A stretch of DNA of 64,000 nt from NCBI RefSeq assembly GCF_003116135.1, contig NZ_PDOA01000002.1, positions 62,001 to 126,000 on the forward strand. The letters are read 5' to 3'. Within the stretch, counting starts at the first letter, position 1, and every line of letters starts with the position of its first letter. The DNA comes from Teichococcus aestuarii (GTDB lineage Bacteria; Pseudomonadota; Alphaproteobacteria; Acetobacterales; Acetobacteraceae). The position numbers were made by a program, and so were the translations under genes. This document shows positions 16,379 to 25,026 of the stretch, piece by piece. The notes under the pieces are model-generated. The model was not told the origin of the DNA and ran no database searches. It saw nothing but the letters and a program-made list of their open reading frames with translations.

Positions 16379-18814
16379 TTACGCTGCCTTCCTCCGGCTG
16401 CTGACGCGCGCCTTCTCCGGCGCGTTCTCCACGCGCCCGCGCCGCTGCTGCTTCAGCACGTCCTCGATCCAGGCATCCAGCCGCGCCGTCTCGGCCTCGG
16501 CCTCGGCGCGGTCGGGGTAGGCGCCCTCGAAGCGCAGCGAGAGCCAGCGCCAGGCGACGAGGCGCTTGTGCACCTTCTCCGCCCGCTGGAGTTCCTCGCC
16601 CGAGGCGCGCTCAGGCGCCGGCAGCCGGCCGGCGAGCGGCGGCATCACCGGCCGCCCCGCGCCGTGGTCCACCGCCCAGCGCGCGAGGCGGGTGATGCCG
16701 TTGTCCCGCTCGTCCACCGGGCACATGGCGTAGGTCCAGCGGTCCAGCAGCGAGAGGTTCGCCACGCCGTCGATGGCGGAGGCGATGGCCATCTGCTGGG
16801 TCAGCTCGGCCAGGCGGTAGTTCGGGTCGTCCTTGCGCAGCACGGCGCGCTGGATGCGGGCGAGCACGCCGAACAGGCTGTCCGTGCCGATCTCCTTGGC
16901 CACGGCGGCGATGATGTCGGCATCCGGCTGCACCTGCGGGCGCAGCTCGGGGGGCGGCGCGTGCGGCGCATCCAGCAGGGCGCGCATCGCCTCCGGGTTG
17001 CCGGCGCCGGCCAGCACGGCGACGACGCCGCCCTCATGGTGGCCGTAGCGCCCGGCGCGCCCGCCGATCTGCTTGATCTCCTGGCTGTTCAGGTCGCGGC
17101 GCTCCTCGCCGTCGAACTTCTTCAGCGTGGAGAAGATGACGCGGCGGATCGGCAGGTTCAGCCCCATGCCGATGGCGTCGGTCGCCACCAGGATATCGGC
17201 CTCGCCGGAGCGGAAGCGGGCGGCCTCGGCGCGGCGCACCTCAGGGGAGAGCGCGCCATAGACCACCGCCACCTTGCGGCCGCGCTTCACCAGCTCCTCG
17301 CGCAGCCCCATCACGTCGCGGCGGGAGAAGGCCACCAGCGCGTCGCCCTCCTTCAGCCCGCCGAGCGGGACGGGGGTGGTGGAGGCGTGCAGCGGGCCCT
17401 TGCGCTGCAGCGAGATCTCCTCGACCTCGTCGCCGCACAGCTCGGCGATGCGCTTGACCATCGGCACGCATTCCGGCGCGCCGAGCACGAAGACCTCGCG
17501 CGCCGGCACGCCCATCAGCGCCGCCGTCCAGGCCGCACCGCGGTCGCGGTCGTGCAGCAGCTGCGCCTCGTCGATGATGGCGACATCCACCGGCGTGTGG
17601 AACGGGCACATCTCCACCGTGGCGGCCAGATGCTTGCTGCCGGGGGCCAGGATGCGCTCCTCGCCGGTGGAGAGCGCCGCCTCGACGCCGCGCGCGGCCA
17701 GCGCCTCGCGGAACTCGTGCGCCAGCAGGCGCAGCGGCGCCAGGGCCAGCCCGCTCTCGGCCCGGGCCAGGCGGTCGAGCGCCGTGTGGCTCTTGCCGCT
17801 GTTGGTCGGGCCGGTGACGATGACGATGCGGCGGATCATCGCCCGCGCCGTGGCGAAGTGGGCGGCGTAGCGGTCGAGCGCCGCGGCGCGGGCCACGGCG
17901 GCGTTGGCCACCTTGCCGCCACGCCCGGCCAGGGCCGCGGCACGCGCCAGCCCCTGCTCGGTGCCGCCGCGCTGCGGCGCGCGGCCGGAGCGGTCGCCCT
18001 GGCGGCTGTCATTCTGGGCGCGCTCGGCCTCGCGCCAGCCGGCCACCTCGGCGCGCAGCGGCTTCAGCTCGGCGGGGTCGAACTCCCAGCGCTCGCGGCC
18101 GCCGGATTTCGGCAGGCGCAGCTTGCGCGCCACCGGCAGCAGCCCGGCGGCCACCCAGCGCAGCGCCTCGCGCTCCGTGCAGCCGAGCAGGCCGGGCAGC
18201 GCCTCGATGCCGACGAGGCTGCGCTCCCACTCGCGCAGGCGCTTCACCTCCTCGCGGCGCTTCTCGCGCGCATTGGCCTCGGCGGCGCGCAGCTCCTGGC
18301 GGCGGCGCTCCTCGACATGCGCGGCGGCGCGGGAGAAGCGGGCGCTCTCGCTCTCGTCCAGCCCGTGCGCCTCGGCCACGGCGCGGGCCAGGGCGGCGTG
18401 CCGCTCGGGCGAGAGGGCGGTGCCGGTGACATCCACCAGCTCGGCCTCCACCGCCTCCAGCGCGGCGCCGGGGCGCGGCGCGGCGTTGCGCAGCCGGGTG
18501 CGGATGGCCGCGTCCAGCGCCGCGCGCAGCCGGTCCTCGGAGGGCTCCGGCTCGTCGATCGTGGCGGCGGCGGCCTCGGCCTCGGCGCGGCGGGCCCAGA
18601 CCTCGCCGGCGCGGTTAGCCATGGCCACCATCGCCGAGGCCCAACCCTTGCGGCGCACTTGGCACAGCGCCTCACGCACCGCTTCGGCATCGGCCGGCAG
18701 GCGGCGGGCGACAAGGCGGATGAGCTGCGGCATCTCGCGCTGCTCCACCCTCAGGCCCGCCGCCAGGATGGCCGCTTCCGCCGGGTTGGCGGGGGGCAGG
18801 GTGTCGTCATGCAT
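16379..18814 (-). CDS. SUV3-like DEAD/DExH-box RNA helicase
   Basis: An 811-residue protein. A long, charged, helical N-terminal region (residues 1-300, partly coiled-coil, Arg/Glu/Ala-rich) precedes a helicase core like mitochondrial SUV3. Walker A is GPTNSGKSHTA near residue 335, the Walker B box is DEAQ, and the motif VI-like segment is QIGGRAGRYG. The C-terminal part resembles the SUV3 C-domain. SUV3 works with RNA-degrading enzymes, and alphaproteobacterial relatives are usually annotated only as helicases. The ATG at 18814 has AGAGGA about 11 bases upstream; the first 58 codons of the longer open frame are probably untranslated. Confidence 0.85.
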   Translation of the reverse strand: MHDDTLPPANPAEAAILAAGLRVEQREMPQLIRLVARRLPADAEAVREALCQVRRKGWASAMVAMANRAGEVWARRAEAEAAAATIDEPEPSEDRLRAALDAAIRTRLRNAAPRPGAALEAVEAELVDVTGTALSPERHAALARAVAEAHGLDESESARFSRAAAHVEERRRQELRAAEANAREKRREEVKRLREWERSLVGIEALPGLLGCTEREALRWVAAGLLPVARKLRLPKSGGRERWEFDPAELKPLRAEVAGWREAERAQNDSRQGDRSGRAPQRGGTEQGLARAAALAGRGGKVANAAVARAAALDRYAAHFATARAMIRRIVIVTGPTNSGKSHTALDRLARAESGLALAPLRLLAHEFREALAARGVEAALSTGEERILAPGSKHLAATVEMCPFHTPVDVAIIDEAQLLHDRDRGAAWTAALMGVPAREVFVLGAPECVPMVKRIAELCGDEVEEISLQRKGPLHASTTPVPLGGLKEGDALVAFSRRDVMGLREELVKRGRKVAVVYGALSPEVRRAEAARFRSGEADILVATDAIGMGLNLPIRRVIFSTLKKFDGEERRDLNSQEIKQIGGRAGRYGHHEGGVVAVLAGAGNPEAMRALLDAPHAPPPELRPQVQPDADIIAAVAKEIGTDSLFGVLARIQRAVLRKDDPNYRLAELTQQMAIASAIDGVANLSLLDRWTYAMCPVDERDNGITRLARWAVDHGAGRPVMPPLAGRLPAPERASGEELQRAEKVHKRLVAWRWLSLRFEGAYPDRAEAEAETARLDAWIEDVLKQQRRGRVENAPEKARVSSRRKAA

Positions 18815-19055
18815 GCGCGGTGAAATCCTCTCGAAGCGGCCCCGAACAGGGCAAGGTGCCTGACATATCGGAAACGGAACCCTCAATGCCAATGCCTGTC
18901 CTGCGTGCAAGCTCCTGGCCAGGGGCATGGCACATATCAGGCCAGGGCGGGACAGGTTACGAATTTTCAACAGCAATTCCGCGTGCAAGGGCCGCGCAAC
19001 CCTGCCGGGCAGGGGGTGTTCACCGCTTCGGGACCGGCAGAAAGGGGCGAGGACG

Positions 19056-19781
19056 GTGTGGAACGCGATTCCCTATTGCGGCGCGGGGCCTGTGCCGGAC
19101 GCGCTGTGGAGCCGCTGGAACCTTGACCCCATCCTGCTGAGCGCCCTGGCGCTGCTGCTGGGCTGGGCCGTGCTGCGCCCGCCGGGGCGCCCCCGGCGGG
19201 CGGCGCTGGCGGGCTGGGCGGTGCTGGTGCTGGCCTTCGTCTCGCCGCTCTGCGCGCTCAGTTCCGCGCTGTTCTCGGCGCGGGTGGTGCACCACGTGCT
19301 GCTGGTGGCCGTGGCGGCGCCGCTGCTGGCGCTGGCGCTGCCTTCTCCGCGCCGCAACCTCTCCCTCGGCCTGGCGGTGCCGGCGCACATCCTGGCGCTG
19401 TGGCTGTGGCACGCGCCGCCACTCTACGCCGCCGCCCTCTCCTCGCATGCGCTCTACTGGGCCATGCAGGCCAGCCTGCTCGGCACCGGGCTGTGGTTCT
19501 GGGCCGCGGCCCTGGCGCGGCGCGAGACACCCCTGCCCTATCTGGCCGCGCTGCTGACAATGATGGCACAGATGGGCCTGCTCGGCGCGCTCATCACCTT
19601 CGCTCCCGGCGCGCTCTACCTGCCCCACCTGGAGACGACGCAGCCCTGGGGCCTCTCGCCGCTGCAGGACCAGCAGCTTGGTGGCCTGATCATGTGGGTG
19701 CCGGCCAGCCTGGCCTATCTCGGCGCCGCCCTGCTGCGCGCAGCGGAAGAGCTGCGCGAGCCGCGCCGGGGCGCAGCCTGA
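19056..19781 (+). CDS. ctaG: CtaG-type cytochrome c oxidase assembly protein (caa3_CtaG family)
   Basis: A 241-residue membrane protein with six to seven hydrophobic segments. Family-type motifs are RVVHHVLLVAVAAPLLAL near residue 70, HILALWLWHAPPLYAAAL near 110, and LQDQQLGGLIMWVPA near the C-terminus. This DUF1404-like CtaG family is linked to assembly of caa3 oxidases and copper centres. It is unrelated to the COX11-type CtaG. The GTG at 19056 is preferred because AAAGGGG lies 8 bases upstream and the product starts MWNAIPYCG. It overlaps the next gene by one base (TGATG). Confidence 0.85.
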   Translation: MWNAIPYCGAGPVPDALWSRWNLDPILLSALALLLGWAVLRPPGRPRRAALAGWAVLVLAFVSPLCALSSALFSARVVHHVLLVAVAAPLLALALPSPRRNLSLGLAVPAHILALWLWHAPPLYAAALSSHALYWAMQASLLGTGLWFWAAALARRETPLPYLAALLTMMAQMGLLGALITFAPGALYLPHLETTQPWGLSPLQDQQLGGLIMWVPASLAYLGAALLRAAEELREPRRGAA

Positions 19782-20299
19782 TGCCGGCGCCCGAGGCCGC
19801 CTGGCTGAAGGCCGCCCATATCGCCTTCCTCTGCGTCTGGTGCGCCGGGCTGGTCTTCCTGCCCGGCCTCTTCGCCGGGCGCGCCCGCCAGCCCGACCAG
19901 CCGACGCTGATGCTGCTGTGGCGCTTCACCTGGGTGGGCTACCGCGTGGTGCTCTCGCCCGCCGCCGTGCTGGCCATCGCCACCGGCACCGGGCTGATCT
20001 TCGCCTACCAGGTCTTCGTGCCGTGGCTGTTCCTGAAGCTCCTCGTCGTCGGCGCCATGGTGGCGCTGCACATGTACTACGGCCTGGTGCTGGCGGAGCT
20101 GGCCGAGCCGGAGCATTGCTATCCGCGCTGGCGCTCGGCGGCGCTGGCCGTCGCCGCCAACCTCCTCATCCTCGGCGTGCTGCTGCTGGTGCTGGGCAAG
20201 CCCGAGATCGGCCCCGATGTCTTCCCGGACTGGCTGCTGCAACCCGGGAAGGGACAGGAGCTGTTTCAGTCGTCGCTCGAGAGCATGAGGCCGATCTGA
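19781..20299 (+). CDS. CopD/HemJ-like membrane protein
   Basis: A 172-residue membrane protein with four or five hydrophobic segments. It has WLKAAHIAFLCVWCAGLVFLPGLF at the N-terminus and LFLKLLVVGAMVALHMYYG in the middle. Conserved His residues in the first and third helices resemble CopD-family and HemJ-like haem or copper proteins. Coupling to ctaG and the oxidase genes suggests a role in oxidase cofactor supply, probably copper, but the precise function is unknown. Its last 34 bases overlap the end of the convergent DUF2231 gene. Confidence 0.7.
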   Translation: MPAPEAAWLKAAHIAFLCVWCAGLVFLPGLFAGRARQPDQPTLMLLWRFTWVGYRVVLSPAAVLAIATGTGLIFAYQVFVPWLFLKLLVVGAMVALHMYYGLVLAELAEPEHCYPRWRSAALAVAANLLILGVLLLVLGKPEIGPDVFPDWLLQPGKGQELFQSSLESMRPI

Positions 20300-20748
20300 T
20301 GCTCGAACACCAGCTTGCCGCCATGCCAGCCCGCCAGCCCGACGAAGAAGGCCGCCAGCAGCGAGAGGAACAGCCCCCAGGGCAGCGGCGTGATGTCGGC
20401 CCCCGCCAGGCGCAGGCCCCAATTGGCGCCGGCGATGGAGAGCAGCATCACGGCGGCGACGAAATGCGTCCAGCCCGCGCTGTGGCGGCGGATGCCGCGC
20501 ACCAGCAGCAGCTCCGCCGTGCCGGAGAGCCCGGCCAGCAGGCCGAGCCAGAAGGCGAAGCCGCTGGCCCACAGCCCGGCCCGCACCCAGAAGGGGTCGG
20601 CGGTCCACCAGTAGAACACGTCGCAGCCGAGGGTGGCCATGATCAGCGCGATGGGGAAGGCCACCAGCATGGCATGGATCGGGTGGCCGGCGACGGCCAC
20701 CTTCGAGCTGACGCCCTCGCTGGTCAGCTCGGGGATCGGGTCGGCCAT
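20266..20748 (-). CDS. DUF2231 membrane protein
   Basis: A 160-residue protein with four hydrophobic segments and the DUF2231 signature GHPIHAMLVAFPIALIMAT near residue 22. A second conserved stretch is HFVAAVMLLSIAGANWGLRL. The family is common near cytochrome oxidase and cytochrome c genes, and its role is unknown. It is the only minus-strand gene in the oxidase locus, convergent with the CopD-like gene and divergent from coxB. The start at ATG 20748 gives MADPIPELTSEGVSSKV. Confidence 0.85.
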   Translation of the reverse strand: MADPIPELTSEGVSSKVAVAGHPIHAMLVAFPIALIMATLGCDVFYWWTADPFWVRAGLWASGFAFWLGLLAGLSGTAELLLVRGIRRHSAGWTHFVAAVMLLSIAGANWGLRLAGADITPLPWGLFLSLLAAFFVGLAGWHGGKLVFEHQIGLMLSSDD

Positions 20749-20778
20749 GCGGTGCGCGCTCCTCTGGCGGGGTATGGC

Positions 20779-21855
20779 GTGAGCCGTGGTCGGGTCGCTG
20801 CTGTAAGCGATGGCGGGCGGCGGGAGTTCCAGCGCGCGGCGCCGGAATGGTTTCGTCGGGCGGCGCCCTCTCTGCTTGGGCGCGCCGCGCCGGCTCTCTC
20901 TCGGCGCGCCGCGCCGGGTGCAGCCCTCCTCCTGGCCGGCTGCTCCGGCCCGCTTTCCACGCTGGACCCGGCGGGGCCGGGAGCGGCCTCGGTGGCGGCG
21001 CTGTGGTGGGTGATGTTCTTCATGGCCACCGCCATCCTGCTCGGCGTCTGCGCCGTGGCGCTCTACACGCTGCGGCGGGAGCGGCGGGGGCGCGGGCTGC
21101 ATGTCGGCCGCTTCGTCGCCGGCTGGGGCGTGGCCTTCCCTGTCACGGCGCTGGCGGTGCTGCTGGTCATAGCGCTGCGCACCGGCGAGGGCATGCTGCC
21201 GAAGCCGGGGCCGGAGGGCGCGCTGCGCGTCGCGGCGCGCGGCCAGCAATGGTGGTGGTCCTTCACCCAGTGGGACGCGGCGGGCAACCCGGTGCACAGC
21301 GCGGGCGAGCTGCACATCCCGGCCGGGCGCGCGGTGGATGTGCACATCACGGCGGCCGACGTCATCCACAGCTTCTGGGTGCCGCGCCTGACCGGCAAGC
21401 TGGACGCCATCCCCGGCCATGAGAACGTGCTGCGCCTGCGCGCCGACACGCCCGGAATCTACGAGGGGCAATGCGCCGAGTTCTGCGGATTGCAGCATGC
21501 CCAGATGGATTTCCGCGTCATCGCCCACCCGCCCGAGGCCTACGCGGCCGCGCTGGCGGCGCTGGCCACGGCGCGGCCGGACCCGGCGCATCCCGGCGCC
21601 GCCGACTTCGCCGCCAACTGCGCCAGCTGCCACGGCACCGACGCCCGGGCGAAGAGCGCCGCGCCCAACCTCGCCGGCCTCGCGCAACGCGGGCGCATCG
21701 GCGGCGGAACGCTGCGGAACGAGGGCCAGGAGAGCGTCCTGCTCTGGCTGCGCCGGCACGAGACGCTGAAGCCCGGCAGCCGGGAGCCCTCCCACGCCGC
21801 GCTCGACGACGCGACGCTTGCCCGCATCGCCGGCTACCTGGAGACCGCCCGATGA
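20779..21855 (+). CDS. coxB: Cytochrome c oxidase subunit II with C-terminal cytochrome c domain (caa3 type)
   Basis: About 358 residues. A lipobox-like LLLAGCSG lies near residue 52, two membrane helices follow (ALWWVMFFMATAILLGV; VAFPVTALAVLLVIAL), then the cupredoxin domain. CuA ligands are visible in VIHSFWVPRL and in CAEFCGLQHAQM. A class I cytochrome c domain with CASCH is near residue 282. The only usable start in frame is GTG 20779. It yields an unusually long pre-lipobox leader with four RAAP repeats (QRAAP, RRAAP, GRAAP, RRAAP). The stop overlaps ctaD by 4 bases. Confidence 0.92.
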   Translation: MSRGRVAAVSDGGRREFQRAAPEWFRRAAPSLLGRAAPALSRRAAPGAALLLAGCSGPLSTLDPAGPGAASVAALWWVMFFMATAILLGVCAVALYTLRRERRGRGLHVGRFVAGWGVAFPVTALAVLLVIALRTGEGMLPKPGPEGALRVAARGQQWWWSFTQWDAAGNPVHSAGELHIPAGRAVDVHITAADVIHSFWVPRLTGKLDAIPGHENVLRLRADTPGIYEGQCAEFCGLQHAQMDFRVIAHPPEAYAAALAALATARPDPAHPGAADFAANCASCHGTDARAKSAAPNLAGLAQRGRIGGGTLRNEGQESVLLWLRRHETLKPGSREPSHAALDDATLARIAGYLETAR

Positions 21856-24374
21856 GCATGACGCCGCCGACGCCGATCCGCCGGCACCGCCTGCTGGAGG
21901 CGATCTGGGGCACGCAGCCCGGCCTCGGGCGGCTGGCGGCGGTGAACCATAACATCGTCGGCAAGCGGTTCATGATGACCGCCTTCGTCTTCTTCGCCAT
22001 CGGCGGCATCCTGGCGATGCTGATCCGCGCGCAGCTGGCGCGGCCGGGGCATGTCTTCATGCCGCCCGAGCAGTACAACCAGGTCTTCACCATGCACGGC
22101 ACGGTGATGATGTTCCTCTTCGCCATCCCGATGTTCGAGGGGCTGGCGCTCTACCTGCTGCCGAAGATGCTGGGCGCGCGCGACCTGGCTTTCCCGCGCC
22201 TCTCCGCCTTCGGCTACTGGTGCTACCTGCTGGGCGGCAGCTTCATCATCGGCGCCATGCTGGCGGGCGTCGCGCCGGATGGCGGCTGGTTCATGTACAC
22301 GCCGCTCTCCTCCTCCACCTATTCGCCGGGCATCAACGCCGATGTCTGGCTGCTCGGCATCACCTTCGTCGAGATCTCGGCGATCAGCGCGGCGGTGGAG
22401 TTCACCGCCACCATCCTGAAGCTGCGCGGCGCCGGCATGGCGCTGCGGCGCATGCCGATCATCGCCTGGTACTTCCTCGTCACCGCCGTGATGATGCTGG
22501 TGGGCTTCCCGCCGCTGATCCTGGGCAGCATCCTGCTCGAGATCGAGCGCACCTTCGGCCTGCCCTTCTTCGACCCGGCGCGCGGCGGCGACCCGCTGCT
22601 GTGGCAGCATCTGTTCTGGCTGTTCGGCCACCCGGAGGTCTACATCATCTTCCTGCCGGCGGCGGGGGTCATCTCCACCGTGCTGCCCGTTTTCGCGCGG
22701 CACCGGCTGGTGGGCTACAACGCCATCGTGCTGGCGCTCATCGCCATGGGCTTCCTCAGCTTCGGGCTGTGGGTGCACCACATGTTCGCGGTGGGCATCC
22801 CGCACATGGCGGTGGGCTTCTTCTCGGCCGCCAGCATGGCGGTGGCGATCCCGACGGCGGTGCAGATCTTCGCCTGGCTCGCCACGCTGCTGAAGGGCCG
22901 GCCACGCCTTGACCTGCCGATGCTCTATCTGCTCGGCTTCTTCTTCATCTTCGTCAATGGCGGCCTCACCGGCGTCATGGTGGCCGTGGTGCCGTTCGAC
23001 TGGCAGGTGCATGACAGCTACTTCGTCGTGGCGCACCTGCACTACGTGCTGGTCGGCGGCTTCGTCTTCCCGCTGATGGCCGGCGCCTACTACTGGATGC
23101 CGCTGGTGACGGGGCGGATGCCGATCTACCACCTCGGCCGCGCCGCCTTCTGGCTGATCTTCGTGGGCTTCAACCTCACCTTCCTGCTGATGCACCTGAC
23201 CGGCCTGCTCGGCATGCCGCGCCGCGTCTATACCTACCCCGCCGGCATCGGCTGGGACTGGCTGAACCTGCTCTCCTCGGTGGGCGGCTTCCTGACGGCG
23301 ATCGGCTTCGCGCTGTTCGCGGTGGACATGCTGATGCAGCGCCGCTTCGGCCAGCACGCGCCGCGCAATCCCTGGGGGGCGGAGAGCCTGGAATGGTCCC
23401 TCCCCCTGCCGCCGCCGAGCTACAACGCCGCCAGCCTCGGCCCCGTGGAGAGCCGCGACCCGCTGGCGGACCGCCCCGATCTGGGCCGCGAGCAGGCCGC
23501 CGGGCAGCACTACCTCGCCACGCCGCGGCATGGCTGGATGGAGACGCTGGGCGTCGAGGCCGTCAGCGGCCGCCCGGACCAGCTCATCCTGCTGCCGCAG
23601 CCCAGCCTCGTGCCGCTCTGGACCAGCCTCGCCACCGCGCTGTGCTTCCTCGCCGTGCTGCTGAAGCAGTACTGGCTGGTGGGGGTGGGCGTGCCGCTGG
23701 TGCTGGGCTGCGCCCTGGCCTGGCTGTGGTCGATGGGCCTGCGCGAGGACCCGGCGCCGGTGCCGATCGGCCATGGCGAGAGCGCCCTGCCGCATCCCGG
23801 CGTGGCCTCGCAGCCCGGCTGGTGGGGCATGGCGCTGCTGCTGCTGGCCGATGCGGCGCTCTACGCCTCGCTGCTGTTCGGCGCGCTGTTCCTGTGGGTG
23901 GTGGCGCCGGGCTGGCCGCCGCCGGCGCTGCTCGGCTTCTCGCCCTCGCTGATCCTGCTGGCGCTGGCGGGGCTGCTGGGGGCGCCGCTGGCGGGCGCGC
24001 TGGGGCTGGCGGCGCTGCGGCGCGGGCGCGTGGGCGCCTGCGCGCTGCTCTCGCTGCTGGGCGCCGGGGCGGGGCTGCTGGCGGCGGCGGCCGTGGCGGC
24101 GCTGCCGCTGTGGCATGGCGCGCCGCCCGCCAGCCACGCCTATGCCGCCACCGCCCTGGTGCTGGCGCTCTATGTGGCGCTGCACGCGGCGCTGGGCACG
24201 ATCATGGCGCTCTACACCGCCGCCCGCTGCCAGGCCGGCTATGTCTCGGCGATGCGCGACCTGGCGCCGCGCAACACCCTGATGTGGCAGGGCTACACCG
24301 CGCTCTGCGGCCTGGCCGCGCTGCTTCTGCTGCAACTCTGGCCCTGGATGGCCGGGGCGGGGACGACGCCATGA
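21852..24374 (+). CDS. ctaD: Cytochrome c oxidase subunit I fused to subunit III
   Basis: An 840-residue fusion. Residues 1 to about 560 are haem-copper oxidase subunit I. They include FGHPEVYIIFLPAAG (cross-linked His-Tyr and CuB ligand), HHMF (further CuB His residues), and HDSYFVVAHLHYVLVGG with the haem a3 and a ligands. From about residue 650 the protein is subunit III-like: GWWGMALLLLADAALYASLLFGALFLW, then several helices and a C-terminal DLAPRNTLMWQGYTALCG. Such I-III fusions are typical of caa3 enzymes. The start ATG 21852 lies inside the coxB stop, and the stop overlaps the next small gene. Confidence 0.93.
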   Translation: MSMTPPTPIRRHRLLEAIWGTQPGLGRLAAVNHNIVGKRFMMTAFVFFAIGGILAMLIRAQLARPGHVFMPPEQYNQVFTMHGTVMMFLFAIPMFEGLALYLLPKMLGARDLAFPRLSAFGYWCYLLGGSFIIGAMLAGVAPDGGWFMYTPLSSSTYSPGINADVWLLGITFVEISAISAAVEFTATILKLRGAGMALRRMPIIAWYFLVTAVMMLVGFPPLILGSILLEIERTFGLPFFDPARGGDPLLWQHLFWLFGHPEVYIIFLPAAGVISTVLPVFARHRLVGYNAIVLALIAMGFLSFGLWVHHMFAVGIPHMAVGFFSAASMAVAIPTAVQIFAWLATLLKGRPRLDLPMLYLLGFFFIFVNGGLTGVMVAVVPFDWQVHDSYFVVAHLHYVLVGGFVFPLMAGAYYWMPLVTGRMPIYHLGRAAFWLIFVGFNLTFLLMHLTGLLGMPRRVYTYPAGIGWDWLNLLSSVGGFLTAIGFALFAVDMLMQRRFGQHAPRNPWGAESLEWSLPLPPPSYNAASLGPVESRDPLADRPDLGREQAAGQHYLATPRHGWMETLGVEAVSGRPDQLILLPQPSLVPLWTSLATALCFLAVLLKQYWLVGVGVPLVLGCALAWLWSMGLREDPAPVPIGHGESALPHPGVASQPGWWGMALLLLADAALYASLLFGALFLWVVAPGWPPPALLGFSPSLILLALAGLLGAPLAGALGLAALRRGRVGACALLSLLGAGAGLLAAAAVAALPLWHGAPPASHAYAATALVLALYVALHAALGTIMALYTAARCQAGYVSAMRDLAPRNTLMWQGYTALCGLAALLLLQLWPWMAGAGTTP

Positions 24375-24718
24375 CCCTGCTCCGGCGCCTGCCGGGGGTG
24401 GCGGTGGCCACCCTCGCCTTCCTCCTCTGGAGCTCGGCCTTCCTGCTGCTCTACGTCGCCGTCTCGCTCGGCTGCGCCTGGGGGTGGGACCAGCCGGCGG
24501 CGCTCGGCCTCAGCCTGCAGCGCTGGGTGCTGCTGGGCGTCTGGGCGGTGCATCTGGCGCTCCTCGGCACGCTGCTCGCCTGGAGCTGGCGCGGCACGCG
24601 CTGGGGCAGCGCGGAGGACGCCTTCCGCCCCGTGCTGGCCACCGGCGGCCTCGGCCTGGCGCTGGCGGCCACGCTCTGGTGCGGCCTGCCGGTGCTGCTG
24701 GCCTCCGCCTGCCAGTGA
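24371..24718 (+). CDS. Small membrane protein at the end of the oxidase operon
   Basis: A 115-residue protein with about three hydrophobic helices (VAVATLAFLLWSSAFLLLYV; WVLLGVWAVHLALLGTLLAW; LATGGLGLALAATLWCGLPVL). I do not recognise a family. It starts with ATGA inside the ctaD stop, so it is translated together with the oxidase. It may be an extra oxidase subunit or an assembly factor. Cys residues are few, and no metal motif is evident. A short palindrome, TGAGGCGGCGCCTCA, covers its stop and the convergent small gene's end. Confidence 0.7.
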   Translation: MTLLRRLPGVAVATLAFLLWSSAFLLLYVAVSLGCAWGWDQPAALGLSLQRWVLLGVWAVHLALLGTLLAWSWRGTRWGSAEDAFRPVLATGGLGLALAATLWCGLPVLLASACQ

Positions 24719-24727
24719 GGCGGCGCC

Positions 24728-24946
24728 TCAGTTGCGGGCCGCCGCCCGGCGCGGCGTGGCATCGGGGTGCCAGGCCGGCTCCGGACCGGGGGTGGCGAGC
24801 AGCGCCTCGGTCAGCCGGGTGATGTCCTGCTGGCGCAGCACGGCCGCAGTGTCGCCGCCCGGCAGGCCGCCGGCCTGATGCGCGGCGCGGTGCGCGGCCA
24901 TCAGCGCGACCAGCTGGGTGGTGCCGCAGGAACGGTGATGGAACAT
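24728..24946 (-). CDS. Small uncharacterised protein behind an iron-box-like operator
   Basis: A 72-residue hydrophilic protein rich in Ala, His and Arg, beginning MFHHRSCGTTQLVALMAAHR. I do not recognise it. Support for reality comes from a good ribosome binding site (AGGGGGAAA about 7 bases before the ATG) and from a Fur/Irr-like palindrome 46 bases upstream. It has one Cys and six His residues, so metal binding is conceivable. It is convergent with the oxidase operon and downstream of cobC on the same strand. Confidence 0.5.
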   Translation of the reverse strand: MFHHRSCGTTQLVALMAAHRAAHQAGGLPGGDTAAVLRQQDITRLTEALLATPGPEPAWHPDATPRRAAARN

Positions 24947-24991
24947 GGCGGGCTTTCCCCCTCTCCGACGCGATGCCCCATCCTAGACGCG

Positions 24992-25010
24992 ATTAAGAAT
25001 GATTCTCAAC
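24992..25010 (-). promoter_or_regulatory. Fur/Irr-like operator
   Basis: The 17-bp near-palindrome TTAAGAATGATTCTCAA (24993-25009) has one mismatch between half-sites. Its core, AGAAT-G-ATTCT, resembles Fur boxes (GAGAATNATTCTC) and also Irr control elements. It lies between the cobC stop and the start of the 72-residue minus-strand gene. The local A/T richness stands out from the surroundings. Iron regulation of the small gene is inferred. Confidence 0.55.
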
Positions 25011-25026
25011 ATGATTCCGGCTTGGC

